From: Phymatolithon calcareum
Taxonomy: Eukaryota; Rhodophyta; Florideophyceae; Hapalidiales
DNA length: 64,000 nucleotides
Direction: 5' to 3'
NCBI GenBank assembly: GCA_977006965.1
Contig: OZ345352.1
Coordinates: 2,666,001-2,730,000, forward strand
The translations under genes were made by a program, and so were the position numbers. The notes beneath the pieces were generated by a model that saw nothing but the letters and a program-made list of their open reading frames with translations, did not search any database and was not told the origin of the DNA. Shown here piece by piece: positions 44,057 through 53,967 of the stretch. Each line of letters opens with the position of its first letter. Position 1 is the stretch's first letter.

Positions 44057-44989
44057 GTATTTGCATTCTTTCCTTCTTTAGTGCAGGATATTTGAGCTTC
44101 TCTTGATATACTCTACATTTAAGACCTTAAAAATTGAGTAACCTTAATTATTGTATGGCTCAATAAGAGTGCCCTTGTCGGAGCGTAATCAATTTTTGCC
44201 TTTGACAGATTGTGAATCTGTGACCAAGCGTTCATTTTCTGTATCATATGAAAAGATACGAACAGGTGCGCAAAGGCAGTTTTACCACTATAACACAGAT
44301 CAATATGCACTCTTCCCGAGATGCGCGCTTGTGCCGAACATAGTGGTTCTGGAAGGTGAACGGCTAAGGCTTGACTATTATTTTGAACAAGATATACAAG
44401 TGCTGAGTTCTGGATTAGACTAGAGAAGGAACATCAAGAGGGAATCTACAGCCTTTAAAGAGGGAGAATGTTAGCCTCTTCGGATGAACTGATAGCGCAT
44501 GAAATTCCGGTGCCTGCAATACAAACGGAGAAAGTTACGATTTGCTGATCATGGCACCGTGTAGAGGGCTGACAATATTGATCGTAACATGACGCATTTC
44601 GACAGCTGCTTGTTAGAGCGTACGCCAGCTTCCCGGGACTGGTTGGCTTGTCGCATTAGCTTATATCTCTGGACGAAAGGAAATGTCTTCAGTAAATAGT
44701 GTACTCTAGATTGTATTAGAGAAGCCAGCGAAACGTGATGTTATGTCTCCATACCGAATCGTTCTAAATGAACCATAGAATATATCCGACATAGTATAGG
44801 CACATGTGTCGTAGTGAAGTGGAAAGGCCCACTCTGTTGCTCTGTCGATGACCTCGCTTTCCATGTGGATCCGAGGATCAGTAGTTATTCTGCTTCGCGT
44901 TGCAGGTACTTGTAATGTGTAACCTGCTTAAATCATATACTGTTCAGTTAAGAAGTAATGCAATGGGAAACTCACTGAGTGTCCATCTA

Positions 44990-45120
44990 ATAATAATAAA
45001 GAATGCTTATTCCCCTATGGGGCTAGCAAGCAGTGCTTCTATTATTACCTCTACTTAGATTACAGCAGGGCGCTAATCCTGTTAGCTACTTGTAGGCGGG
45101 GGCTTCTTCTCTGCTATACA
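44990..45120 (-). repeat. LINE 3'-end repeat, second copy
   Basis: Matches 37320-37435. On the minus strand it ends CATTCTTTATTATTATTA, a plausible microsatellite-type LINE tail. Confidence 0.55.
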
Positions 45121-46389
45121 AAACGACTGCAATGATTGTGTACCTTCCGAAGATTCCTTGGGTCGTTTGTCACACATTTACGGATTGTCTGCAAGCACGA
45201 AGAACGAAACGTGGATGCGAGTTACTACAAAACGATCTTTCACGCATTTTGTGTTAATACGTCCCCCGTGCCATTGGCTTTATCATGATCAATTACTGAA
45301 AGCAAGTGGAACACGTACGTGCTGTTCAATCTCCAATTCGGTGGTCACATATCTTTTTTAAAAGTCTAGTTCCCGTTAATCAGCGCTCTCAGAACCAAAA
45401 ATGACCGCTTACGATATCACACATGGCATTCCCAAGGAATCTGTCGGATCTCGGCATATACTGTGAGAACAAGGAGGGCCTTAGTTGCACGGAAATACGG
45501 TAGCTTGTTTACATGGGGTTTCCTCTCACTCCTGCTTATTTCAGGGCGGAATACTTTGGAGAATATGACCAATGATCAAGTTGTCATTCCCCGATTAACG
45601 TAGGTATGACATCTGGTCGCTGTGTGGCTGCTGTAACGGATTCAATCCCTGTACTCCTGCTATCCACAGAGCTATATCCGAAGCTTCCTGAATACTTTGT
45701 CCTAGAATCTTAACAAACAGTACGCTACACAGAGTGGATCCATTAATAGGCTCGATCCTCCATGGAATGAGCTTTGGAAGCGACCACGCAATCGCGTACA
45801 GCTATGCTATCCAGCGTGCAGCTATATATAGTAAAAGAAGAAATACTAAAACGACTCACAGCAATGGAGACCAGGGTGATTTACACGCAAAAGTTCATTA
45901 AGATATCTAGTTGTTAAATCTAAGTGCAAATTCGTCTACATCTGTCTTAGGCGATGTTGGGCCTGGGTTCTCATAACTATCTGATGTCCTGGTATTCAGG
46001 TCAAACGCATTCGGCGCTCATTTCCTGATTTATTTCATTTTTCGCGATGGATGCCCATGTAGAGTTAATTCTGCCTTTCGTAGGTACCAAGAAGTCGAAA
46101 ATATGTCGACAACGATGATTAACCAAAGCAGTACAAATACTGAATCGTTCAAGGTGCATTCTGGAAGAACGTAAGCTCCTGCACTGTCCTTGTTATGCCT
46201 GGTCTGAGAACAGTACCGATGATCACATTTCCGCGAGCACCAGCACAACTCCTGCATTCAGAGAAGAGCTCACTGTCTGCATTATACGTTCACTTGCGAC
46301 GGGGTACAAGAGAAAAGGAGAGCACGTTTTGCCGAGACCAGAAGAAATGTATGGCGTGTTGCATTTTAGCAATGTGTGAATGTACTTAC

Positions 46390-47300
46390 TCTGGTGTACA
46401 TCTCCAGCTGCTTGAACACGGTGTCCCTGTCGCGGTGCTAAATCTGTAAATATTACTACAAAAAAAACTGCACTTTGCCTTAAAGAACTCATTTCTCAGG
46501 AACACATGTTGTTTAGTTTCCAGAATTGAAAATTATTTTTAAACATATGCTTCTTGACACGTTGTAGAGCTGGATTCCGTGATGCCGTGCCTGTCTTCAG
46601 ATACACGTGCTGGTCAGTCCAAAGGAAGCGGCCACGCTGACGTGGTCCATGTTTTTTATTTTTAGATATTATTTCCATTTGCAATAAGTTGGAGAGGAGT
46701 GTTTCAATTCAACTTGACTCCCAGTTTTTGCTATTGACGACGTACAGAAACGAATGCTGGCATATGAGCCATGTTGTCAGAACTTTTCTTGACGCTCTCC
46801 TGCATCCTCTTGAACATGCCCGTCTTCAGTTGTCGACGTTGTCAATAGCCTTCAACATATCATACCGCTCCAATTAGTGTTTCCAATGCTTGTCTCGTCG
46901 TCGAAAATGCAGTAATTGGTTGTACACCTCGGTGCTGTGTGTTCCCAGTGGGCATTCTGGCCAATCAGCAAGCAAAGAAAATTTATTGTCGCGTCTTGAG
47001 TTTCCATGAACTGCTGGACATCACGGCAAATAGGCAACACACATCTAGTTTACCAAAATTAATTGTTGCACTCTTCTCCTCAGTACAGTAATCTCTTTTA
47101 CACTTGCGCTCGAGATGAAGCTGGACAGTGTCGCTAAAGGACCCTTCGCACTTCGTAATCGGCTCGTTCTCGTCTCCCTGTTGCTTCAATAAGGCACTTA
47201 CGTGTCGAATATGGCATGTGCCTGTGCACAGACAGGGACAAGTATTCAAATCGAACTCATCAATGAACGTTTCCCTCTCAGCAAGGACAATGTCCACTTA
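46390..47300 (-). pseudogene. decayed Cys-containing gene, left arm
   Basis: The minus strand carries FIDEFDLNTCPCLCTGTCHI, HVSALLKQQGDENEPIT and CKRDYCTEEKSATINFGKLD (47297-46983). In a second frame comes CRDVQQFMETQDATINFLCL (47040-46852), then SRKVLTTWLICQHSFLYVV (about 46790), and near 46400 TVFKQLEMYTR. Each block has a counterpart in the right arm in the same order, so it was one gene with exons or frame breaks. I do not recognise the family. The CPAC-type cluster seen in the right arm faintly recalls KDZ-type transposases. Confidence 0.45.
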
Positions 47301-47633
47301 CCATTGCCTGACCCAGGATACAAACGGTACGTCTTCACAGCTCGATGAAAGTCGCAGCGCATGCCAGGCATAGAAGTCTCCTGATGCACCCACTTCTCTT
47401 TCAAAAGCCGTCCTGCTAGCTCTTTGGAATGCTTCGAGACGCGTCGGCACCATCAATTCATCACGCAAGCACACAAACGACAGTAGCATGCAATTAAAGA
47501 AAAAACAACATATTTAGCACGCCCGGCAGTGTTGTACGCACCCGGAGCGGATAGCTGCACAATCCATGAACAACTTACGCTGCACAATACGTAGAATTGC
47601 AGTTCACTCTCTCGAAGTCACCGCATGCACAGC

Positions 47634-47639
47634 ATAAAA
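47634..47639 (+). promoter_or_regulatory. TATA box of left Pro/Asp-rich gene
   Basis: CAGCATAAAACCC about 53 bases before the ATG at 47687. The mirror gene has CAGTATAAGAGC at the matching spot, and the flanking CAAGCCCTTCCT is conserved in both. Confidence 0.55.
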
Positions 47640-47686
47640 CCCCCAAGCCCTTCCTTTGCGACGCAGAGGAAAACCCTTCAGTCCAC

Positions 47687-48241
47687 ATGTCCGCGAATCG
47701 CATCACAATGGAAAACGGTTCCCGTACCCCTTCCCCAGCCCAACCGCCCCTTGTACCGCCACCAATTCACCATGCTTCACCGAAGGACCCAAGTGATGAA
47801 CCCGAACATTACCTTCTTCCACCTCCGATGACCCAGGGCCTTCCACAACCGGTCGGTCCTTTGCCGATTGTCCAGCAGATTCCCGCCGATTCCACTGATG
47901 ACGACGCACAGCTCCATGTCAACAATCTCGAACATCTGCCGCATAATAACGACGCCGAAAATCATACCCATGACAACGCGTCATTGCCGAACGGCAACGG
48001 AGAAGACGCAATCGAAAACGACCCGCAGGGCGACGCAGGGGGCTCGGCCGCTCTTATCGACAATGACGAGATCCTTCCCGCACCTGCGCCCAATGTCATG
48101 CACAATTCGGGACACAGTGACCAGACAGGCAGTTCAACCCTTCTCGCCCAGCAGGACCACGGGAACCATGCAGGAGCGGGAGACGCGGCCGATAGTGGTG
48201 ATGGGTGCGGTAAATGTCGATGCTGCATTTGGCGTTGGTAG
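47687..48241 (+). CDS. Pro/Asp/His-rich protein with C-terminal KCRC-WRW motif (left copy)
   Basis: No known family is recognised. ATG 47687 is the first after the conserved TATA; ATG 47708 (MENGS) is the start most clearly conserved with the other copy (MEDPY). The protein (184 aa) has a Pro-rich N-terminus (PSPAQPPLVPPPIHHASPKD), a middle rich in D, N, H and A, the shared block ALIDNDEILPAPAPNVM, and a C-terminal GCGKCRCCIWRW. There is no signal peptide. It stops at TAG (48239), where the right copy has TGG. Reading past the stop keeps similarity to the mirror protein for about 38 residues (RPCPRSNTC, ALSDGN), so the stop is probably a recent nonsense change. Polyadenylation may be at AATAAA near 48825. 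Confidence 0.65.
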   Translation: MSANRITMENGSRTPSPAQPPLVPPPIHHASPKDPSDEPEHYLLPPPMTQGLPQPVGPLPIVQQIPADSTDDDAQLHVNNLEHLPHNNDAENHTHDNASLPNGNGEDAIENDPQGDAGGSAALIDNDEILPAPAPNVMHNSGHSDQTGSSTLLAQQDHGNHAGAGDAADSGDGCGKCRCCIWRW

Positions 48242-48412
48242 CGTCCGTGCCCAAGATCGAACACATGTGCCCATGATGCTCGCAGCGCTTGTCGTGCCCT
48301 GAGTGATGGAAATGGCGCGCGTCCCGGTGCGCCTTACGGGCCTTGTCCTGGCCACTAATAAGCGACTATAAAACCGCCACGCGTGGGCAATTTCAACATC
48401 TGAAAGTGTGGC

Positions 48413-48649
48413 ATGGTGCGAGTTGACCGAAGAAGAGGTGTCGGCGCTGAACAAGACGCGGATTATGCAAGCGTGGGTGCTATAGATGCGGATGATGTGT
48501 ACATATTGCAGCTGGCGAAGCTGGCGATGCGAACGCCGCTTGTAGCGACACGGTACCATTCAACAAGTGAGGTGCTCGTCCTGGCGCTTGTGCAAATAGT
48601 GCGCAGTGCCAAGCCCGGTGAACATAGCGGTGCGGGAACTCCTTTGTAA
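48413..48649 (+). CDS. small conserved ORF downstream in left arm
   Basis: 78 codons starting MVRVDRRRGVG. Residues about 26-65 (AIDADDVYILQLAKLAMRT, then STSEVLVLALVQIVRSA) match the mirror ORF at 49952-49689 (DADDAEILQLTKQVTRT, TSEVFFQTLALSARSAG) in the same reading frame, which argues for past coding constraint. CTATAAAACC lies about 45 bases upstream. A later block in another frame (DQEEEDATTDFSTDKN) is also shared with the mirror copy, so the true gene may be longer and spliced. Confidence 0.45.
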   Translation: MVRVDRRRGVGAEQDADYASVGAIDADDVYILQLAKLAMRTPLVATRYHSTSEVLVLALVQIVRSAKPGEHSGAGTPL

Positions 48650-48939
48650 TTGTGCCCGTGATGCAGATGGCGCGAATGGCGAGGATCGTGTTGCCGTTTC
48701 GAGTCGCATGGAGCGCACTCTTTCCGCCGAAACGCAGTCGCAAGATCGACACTGCGACGCCAACAAGATCAAGAGGAAGAAGACGCCACAACTGACTTTT
48801 CGACTGATAAGAACTTTTCCTGAATAAACTTTGCCAATACCTGCGTGACATGGGTGTACGCGTCATTCATACACCTTCTGTGGAACACGATCCCGAGATG
48901 AAGTAAACATTGCTGAGGATCTGTTTAAAAGCTTCAACT

Positions 48940-49440
48940 TATGCCATTCGTGATTGTCGACAGTTGCCGTGACAGCTTCCGTCACTTTCTTCAGGAAACG
49001 TCAACGGAATATGCGACAGGTGTTCTCCAGCCATTTTTAAACCGTCGAGCACGGAATGGCAGTCCTTTAGTGGGCGGTGCGGGCAATGGCTTGCGTTGCG
49101 GCTTGACAAGTTCCTGGGAGAATTTGGGTCACCAGTTTGGCGATCTCGCTCACGTGCCAATCTTTTTCATGACACACCCGTCGTTTCCATTGGCCACCCA
49201 CCACAGGTATGTCATAGCGCAAGTGAGCATGATCACCAAATTGGTGACCTACCCACAACCCTCCAGGAACTTGTCAAGCCGCAACGCAAGCCATTGCCCG
49301 CACCGCCCACTAAAGGACTGCCATTCCGTTCTCGACGGTTTGAAAATGGCTGGAGAACACCTGTCGCATATTCCGTTGACGTTTCTTGAAGAAAGTGACG
49401 GAAGCTGTCACGGCAACTTTCGACGATCACGAATGGCCTA
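48940..49440. repeat. core palindrome with near-identical 170-base arms
   Basis: 48950-49118 and the reverse complement of 49264-49432 differ at only about five positions. Both encode, reading inward, FVIVDSCRDSFRHFLQETST or its E-variant and GSPLVGGAGNGLRCGLTSSW. Toward the middle identity drops, and the loop is about 16 bases. Such a structure can extrude as a cruciform. Confidence 0.88.
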
Positions 49441-49688
49441 AGTTCAAGCTTTTTTAAAAACAGATCATCAGCAGTATTTATTTCATCTCGAGTTCGCACT
49501 CCACAGCAGGTGCGTGAATGAGGCATACACCCATGTCACGCAAGTATTCAAATGCAAAGTTTATTCGGGAATAAGTTCCTATCAGTCGAGAAGTCAGTTG
49601 TCACGGCCTCGTCCTCTTGATCCTCTGGGGGGTCTCGGTCTGAATCTCGTGGCTGCGTTCCGGCAGAAAAATCTTTCCTCCACACCAT

Positions 49689-49952
49689 TCAAATCATCCG
49701 CACAACCCTAGCCATTCGTACCATCTGGAGCACAGGCGCACCTGCACTGCGCGCCGATAGCGCAAGCGTCTGGAAGAAAACCTCACTTGTCCAATGGGAC
49801 CGTATCCTGATACGCGCCGTTCGCGTCACCTGCTTTGTCAGCTGCAAAATTTCCGCATCATCCGCATCATGAACAGCAGAATCGCCGGCATTATTCGCGC
49901 GCGGCCATTGCCGCCACAATTTCTTCTTCAGGGCAACCCGAGCCGCATTCAA
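49689..49952 (-). CDS. small conserved ORF downstream in right arm
   Basis: Mirror of 48413-48649, with no TATA as clear as the left one. The sequence opposite the left TATA reads GATTGTAAAAACTG. The DADD--ILQL-K---RT block is conserved, while both ends diverge. The later D-E-rich block (DQEDEAVTTDFSTDRN) lies in another frame. It is uncertain whether it is translated alone or is an exon of the gene upstream. Confidence 0.42.
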   Translation of the reverse strand: MNAARVALKKKLWRQWPRANNAGDSAVHDADDAEILQLTKQVTRTARIRIRSHWTSEVFFQTLALSARSAGAPVLQMVRMARVVRMI

Positions 49953-49993
49953 TGCTTTTTTATTGAAATCAGGCCGGCAGTTTTTACAATCGC

Positions 49994-50677
49994 TCAGTGA
50001 TCGGAGGAGAGCCCGTGATGCGCGTCGCGAATCGCGCCGTGTCTATCGCTGAGGGTTTCATTGGCGCTGCGAGCAACATCGACGCAACCGTCCGATCCTA
50101 GACATGGACGCCACCAGCGCCAGACGAAACATCGACACTTCCCGCCCGCGTCACCACTGTCAGACGGGTCTTCCGTTCCCCCGTGGTCGCCGGGGTCCTG
50201 GACGGGCAGTGTTGCATTGCTTTTCTGGTCGCGATGCTCGGAGTTGTCCACGACTTTTGGCGAAGGTTCGGGAAGGATCTCGTCAATGTCGATAAGAGCG
50301 GCCGGGTCACCCGTTGCGTCAAGTGCTGCATCCCCGATTATGTCTTCTCCGTTGTCGATGTCCTGTGATGAATGGCCTGCGGCGAAATGATGTTCACCGC
50401 TGTCATGATGTGCGAGATTGTGTGCGTTGAGCTGTGCGTCATGGTTGAGGAGATGGACTGGATGGGCGTGGTGCTGGTCGGCAGTCGGCAAGGGAGCGCC
50501 CTGTTCTGGAGCGCCGTCGGGCATTGGAGGTGCATCTGCAGCGTTAGGTGAGAGATTTAGCGGTTCGTAATCCACATCCGGGTCTTTCGGTGGAGTGCGG
50601 GTAATCGGTGGCGATACAAGAGGCCGTTCGGTTGGAGGCGGAGTAATGTAAGGGTCTTCCATTATGTTGCGATTCAT
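49994..50677 (-). CDS. Pro/Asp/His-rich protein with C-terminal KCRC-WRWW motif (right copy, intact)
   Basis: 227 aa from ATG 50677 (MNRNIMEDPYITPPPTERP); ATG 50662 is an alternative. It is Pro-rich at the N-terminus, and H-, D- and A-rich in the middle (HHAHPVHLLNHDAQLNAHNL). The shared block is ALIDIDEILPEPSPKVVDN, with C-terminal GGKCRCFVWRWWRPCLGSDG and a tail ending GLSSDH. Compared with the left copy it lacks the nonsense codon and is likely the functional form. There is no signal peptide or membrane segment. TATA-like AGTATAAGAG lies 70-80 bases upstream. CAATAAAAAAGC about 28 bases past the stop could serve for polyadenylation. Confidence 0.68.
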   Translation of the reverse strand: MNRNIMEDPYITPPPTERPLVSPPITRTPPKDPDVDYEPLNLSPNAADAPPMPDGAPEQGAPLPTADQHHAHPVHLLNHDAQLNAHNLAHHDSGEHHFAAGHSSQDIDNGEDIIGDAALDATGDPAALIDIDEILPEPSPKVVDNSEHRDQKSNATLPVQDPGDHGGTEDPSDSGDAGGKCRCFVWRWWRPCLGSDGCVDVARSANETLSDRHGAIRDAHHGLSSDH

Positions 50678-50745
50678 CGGGATGAGGACGGAAGGATAAC
50701 ACGCGTGATGTTCTTGTATGCCGCACAGGAAGGGCTTGTGGTGCT

Positions 50746-50755
50746 CTTATACTGA
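50746..50755 (-). promoter_or_regulatory. TATA box of right Pro/Asp-rich gene
   Basis: AGTATAAGAG on the minus strand, at the mirror position of the left TATA box and followed by the conserved CAAGCCCTTCCT. Confidence 0.55.
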
Positions 50756-51089
50756 GCAAGCGGACGGTTGGAGCGAGTGAGATGCAAGTTTCTGTATTAT
50801 GCGGCTTCAACTCTTCATGAATTATTGGACTTTCCGCTGTTGGTGCGGATGTGGCAACGACTTCTGTGCACAATGGATTGTTTCCCAGTTAAATTGCACT
50901 TGATTAACGTTTTTTATGCCTGAGTGGACGAAATGAAATTACCGACGCGTCTGGAAGTTTTCCACGGATTCTACGACACCGGCTCTGCGGAAATTGTGGG
51001 CACATTGTGCGGAAGCCTTTCATGACTGCTATTCACGGCGACTTGCTGTCCATACTGTACTATCGAGTTGTGAATGCTGACTGTTTCTC

Positions 51090-51930
51090 ACTTGGATGAG
51101 ACAGTTGATGAGTTCAATTTGAATATTTGCCCGTGTGTCTGCAGCCGGGTACATGCACTATTAGACACGTAAATATGTTACGGGAGCAACAGGGAAAGGG
51201 AACCGAACTGATTATGAAGGTTGTCGGGCTCGTCAGGGACATTTTCAGGCTTCTCTCGAGCAAATGTGGAAGAGACTATTGAGGAGAAGAGCACAACAAT
51301 GTCTGCGGGAAACTGGAAATCTGTTGTCAATGTGCCGTGTTGCCCAGCAGTTTGTAGTAGCTCACCAGGTGACAATAAGCTCTCTATCTTTCTTTCTCAT
51401 TGGCCGGTGTAACAGGCGAGAAAATAACTCACCCAGGTATACAACCAATCATTGCATTTCGACCACCAGACAAATTGGACAACGTCTATTTGAGAGCTAT
51501 GATACGTTAACCACTATTGACAAAGTTGTCAACGACAGCAAGACGTCATCAATGAGTGGGCAGTAGAGCTTCAAGAAAGGTGCTGACAACATGGCTTGTG
51601 CACCAGCATTCGCTTTGGCACGTCGTGAAAAGAACACTTTCGGTCGCAAATGTAAGACAACTTACATTTTATTGTTTTTTAAGGCCTACGGCAGCGCTGC
51701 CACATCAGTTGGACTGCCCAGCGTGTATATCCGATGACGGCGAAGGCATCTTCATGCTGCGCTGTATAAAGTTTGTATTGCATACTTTAAAAAATCCAAT
51801 TCTTGAAATCAAACAACATGCGTTCATGCTGGAGGAGCTCTCTATGACAAAGTGCAGTGTTCTGCATCAGAATGTGAGATAGACACCCTGATAAAGTGGC
51901 TTGAGATGCAAGGGAGAATAAGTGCATCTC
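51090..51930 (+). pseudogene. decayed Cys-containing gene, right arm
   Basis: Mirror of 46390-47300. The pieces are DETVDEFNLNICPCVCSR (about 51100), KCGRDY with GEEHNN (about 51260), LSMCRVAQQFVVAHQVTI and RYTTNHCISTTRQIGQ (51264-51566), SRASRKVLTTWLVHQHSLWH (51556 onward), LDCPACISDDGEGIFMLRC (about 51710) and DTLIKWLEMQGRISA (about 51890). Frames change several times. The CPAC cluster followed by an acidic/Gly stretch and a Leu-Arg pair recalls KDZ-type transposases only weakly; I leave it unnamed. Confidence 0.42.
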
Positions 51931-52854
51931 ATTCAAGGACCCCATGGTATTCGAACGTATTACGAGTACTGTGCATCTCGCTATATAGGCACTGCGCCGG
52001 CACAGGCCGAAATGGGAACATGGATGTTGTTTTGAATAAGCCACCACAAGGGCAATACAAACGGTTCCTCCTTCCTAACCTTCAACAGCCAATACGCATC
52101 AGGACAGACACAGTGCTAGCATTGTTTTTCGTTCCTTATTTCTCTCAATGTAGCTATCGTTTTCGTGGCACCTGCTTTCGCCAGATGAAGTAGCGTGGGG
52201 TGGTCGACTTCAAGTTGTCATAGAAAGTGCATCGTGCGTGTTCTTCCTCAGATATGGAATGGGCCCTCTGTGATCTGAAGCATTCATTGGGTCCTCGTGG
52301 CTCTGTAGAAGTGTTGCCCGCAGCCTCTGCAGATACGTCAGCGGCTACGTATTAAAAACCTCAGCTTTCTTTCTTACCAAAGATACCAGGACACATGAAC
52401 GTTTTCTGTGACTTACTAACAAGTGGAAAAACAGTGACTCTGACTTACTCCGTTGATCAATAGTCAGAAATAGGACACAAGTCGGTCACCTTTTAAATTT
52501 ATATGATGTCCCCGATATGCGCGCTCCCCTGTGCACACCACTAGACCTTTGGCATTCATCATAGCCACTCTGCGGAGGTTTAACTGGACTCGTCACTGAA
52601 CCATGACTGACATGCCTAAAAACTTCATAGCTGCGACTGTTTATGATTAACAATACACTCCAACCATACTGATTGTCATCTTAATCGCACGAAGCAGTTG
52701 AAGGCACAACTTAGCGTTCGCCCGCATGCGTGAATTGGCTTTGCTTTGTACGCTTATGCTATCAAGAAAACATGACTATATTTCTCACAGAATTACCGAC
52801 AAGTGGCGGTTCGTGCGCGTTTGGAAGATTTCTGCAAGTGTCTACAATTCTGAT
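51931..52854. other. no supported gene
   Basis: Similarity to the opposite arm could not be followed beyond 51930. Short ORFs only. Confidence 0.45.
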
Positions 52855-53395
52855 GGCGGATAGATTTTTAGACAAGTTCATACAGCACATGAATACTCTG
52901 GGGCGCAACTTGTCAGTTTATTAACTCAAAGAAGAAGACAGAGTGGTAACCGAGAAGACTCTAGATAAACTTTTACTCTTCTGCAAAAACATCATCGAGA
53001 GTATGCAGCATGAAGAAGGCCTGTTCTGAAAACACACAGCGCGGCACAGGACAGGGGAGTAATTTCCCCCTCGAGGTCCCGAAGGAGACCAGAGGTGGAT
53101 TTTTGTAGTCCACTGAATCGTGATACACCAGCAAGAAAAGAAATTCTTCCATTGTCAGAATCCAGCCAAAACCTCTTGGCCCTAGGAAAGTTGCCCCAAG
53201 CGTCAGCAGATGCGTTGGTAACTTTTAAATAAAAATCTACTTTTCTTCTTCTGTACTGAAAACAGAAGCGACGATTCAGAAACTTTTAGCAAGAATTATG
53301 AAAAACAATCTAGTGAATGCTAGGGGCTCTGATAGATGACCAAACATAAGAGAAGAACAGCTTTATTGTGGGTAGCATCTTAGGAAGCCTTGTCA
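52855..53395 (+). pseudogene. second copy of charged ORF1-like sequence, interrupted by repeat S
   Basis: MADRFLDKFIQHMNTLGRNL, then a stop, then KEEDRVVTEKTLDKLLL: the same start as 6190. The sequence resumes after the inserted S3 with AAGCGACGATTCAGAAACTT and reaches GTAGCATCTTAGGAAGCC, the family T motif. The T motif therefore appears to be part of this element family. Confidence 0.55.
53035..53255 (+). mobile_element. repeat family S, copy S3, with target duplication
   Basis: A 221-base insert flanked by CTGAAAACA at 53026-53034 and 53256-53264. It begins CACAGCGCGGCACAGGACAG and ends TAAATAAAAATCTACTTTTC. A direct repeat of the target plus the A-rich end show target-primed retrotransposition. 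Confidence 0.8.
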
Positions 53396-53404
53396 AAAAA
53401 ATTC

Positions 53405-53967
53405 TTACCGAACTAAACTTCTGACGAAATCATACCACCGCACAGCGACATACTCGTCTCTCTCGAACGCAGCAATGCTCCATCCGAAAGCTTCCAACAC
53501 TCCTCCCATCCGTGCGAGCAATGCATGCGCAGCGCTCGGCTGCACTGCCTTCGTGAATATACATGAGGTAACTCCATCCACCACAATGTCGCCGTGCAAA
53601 GTTTGTGGATTGCACAGTCCTTATCGCAGACGTACATCCCTCTCCACGGTCCCCTTTTCTGTCCGCAATGCATTCCCAATCTGAACAGTTCCAGCAGGTA
53701 CCGACACGCCGTTGACGTAGATATAATGGTCGCGTGAAAGAGTAATCTTGTGTCCCGAAGTGCTCAGTTTCAAAAACTCAAAATTTCCGATAGAAACACG
53801 ATGTGTGAACACGAACACTGCGAAGTACGTCGCGCTGTCCTCAAGCACCTCGTCCCCGACACGCAGGTCACTCATGAGCAGTTTCCCCTTTCGCGTATGT
53901 ATGACACCAGTTCCCGGAATGCAGCTTGTAACATTCCTTGCCACTTGGCCACGGCTTCCACTGTCGA
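53405..53967 (-). pseudogene. severed Hint domain of monooxygenase copy 3
   Basis: A one-base deletion just after the enzyme part moves Hint to another frame. There SCIPGTGVIHTRKGKLLMSD, LRVGDEVLEDSATYF and KITLSRDHYIYVNGVSV are readable (to 53621). A 13-base deletion then removes the HVTRK segment and changes frame again, and the end (DGVTSCIFTKAVQP, FERDEYVAVRWY) is read in a third frame to 53405. The TxxH site is changed to S-R-D-H, losing the Thr. Confidence 0.85.

Larger units (their letters stand above)
43883..46389. other. no supported gene
   Basis: Holds the copy 2 polyadenylation signal AATAAA (44051), a LINE 3'-end repeat (about 44990-45120, minus) with an AATAATAATAAAG tail, and short ORFs of no recognised family. 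The palindrome arm begins near 46390. Confidence 0.45.
46390..51930. repeat. large inverted duplication, about 2.75-kb arms
   Basis: The left arm 46390-49184 and right arm 49201-51930 are related as reverse complements around a 16-base spacer centred near 49192. Matching points lie at equal distance from the centre: the Cys-gene pieces (46990 and 51400), TATA boxes (47634 and 50750), Pro/Asp-rich genes, and the AATAAACTTTG motif (48825 and its complement at 49558). Identity falls from about 97% next to the centre to roughly 60-70% outside. Confidence 0.88.

Noticed and set aside
17998-48241. Recoding of TAG as a sense codon (in-frame TAG in the transposase, monooxygenase copy 1 and the left Pro/Asp-rich gene)
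   Set aside because: Several other ORFs end in TAG (the acidic gene, RNase H), copy 1 also has a TGA, and the affected genes have intact or frameshifted relatives; ordinary decay is enough.
51660-51930. Definite KDZ-type transposase in the palindrome arms
   Set aside because: Only a CPAC cluster and a vague acidic/Leu-Arg pattern are visible, and the frames are broken; the family name is not supported without a profile search.
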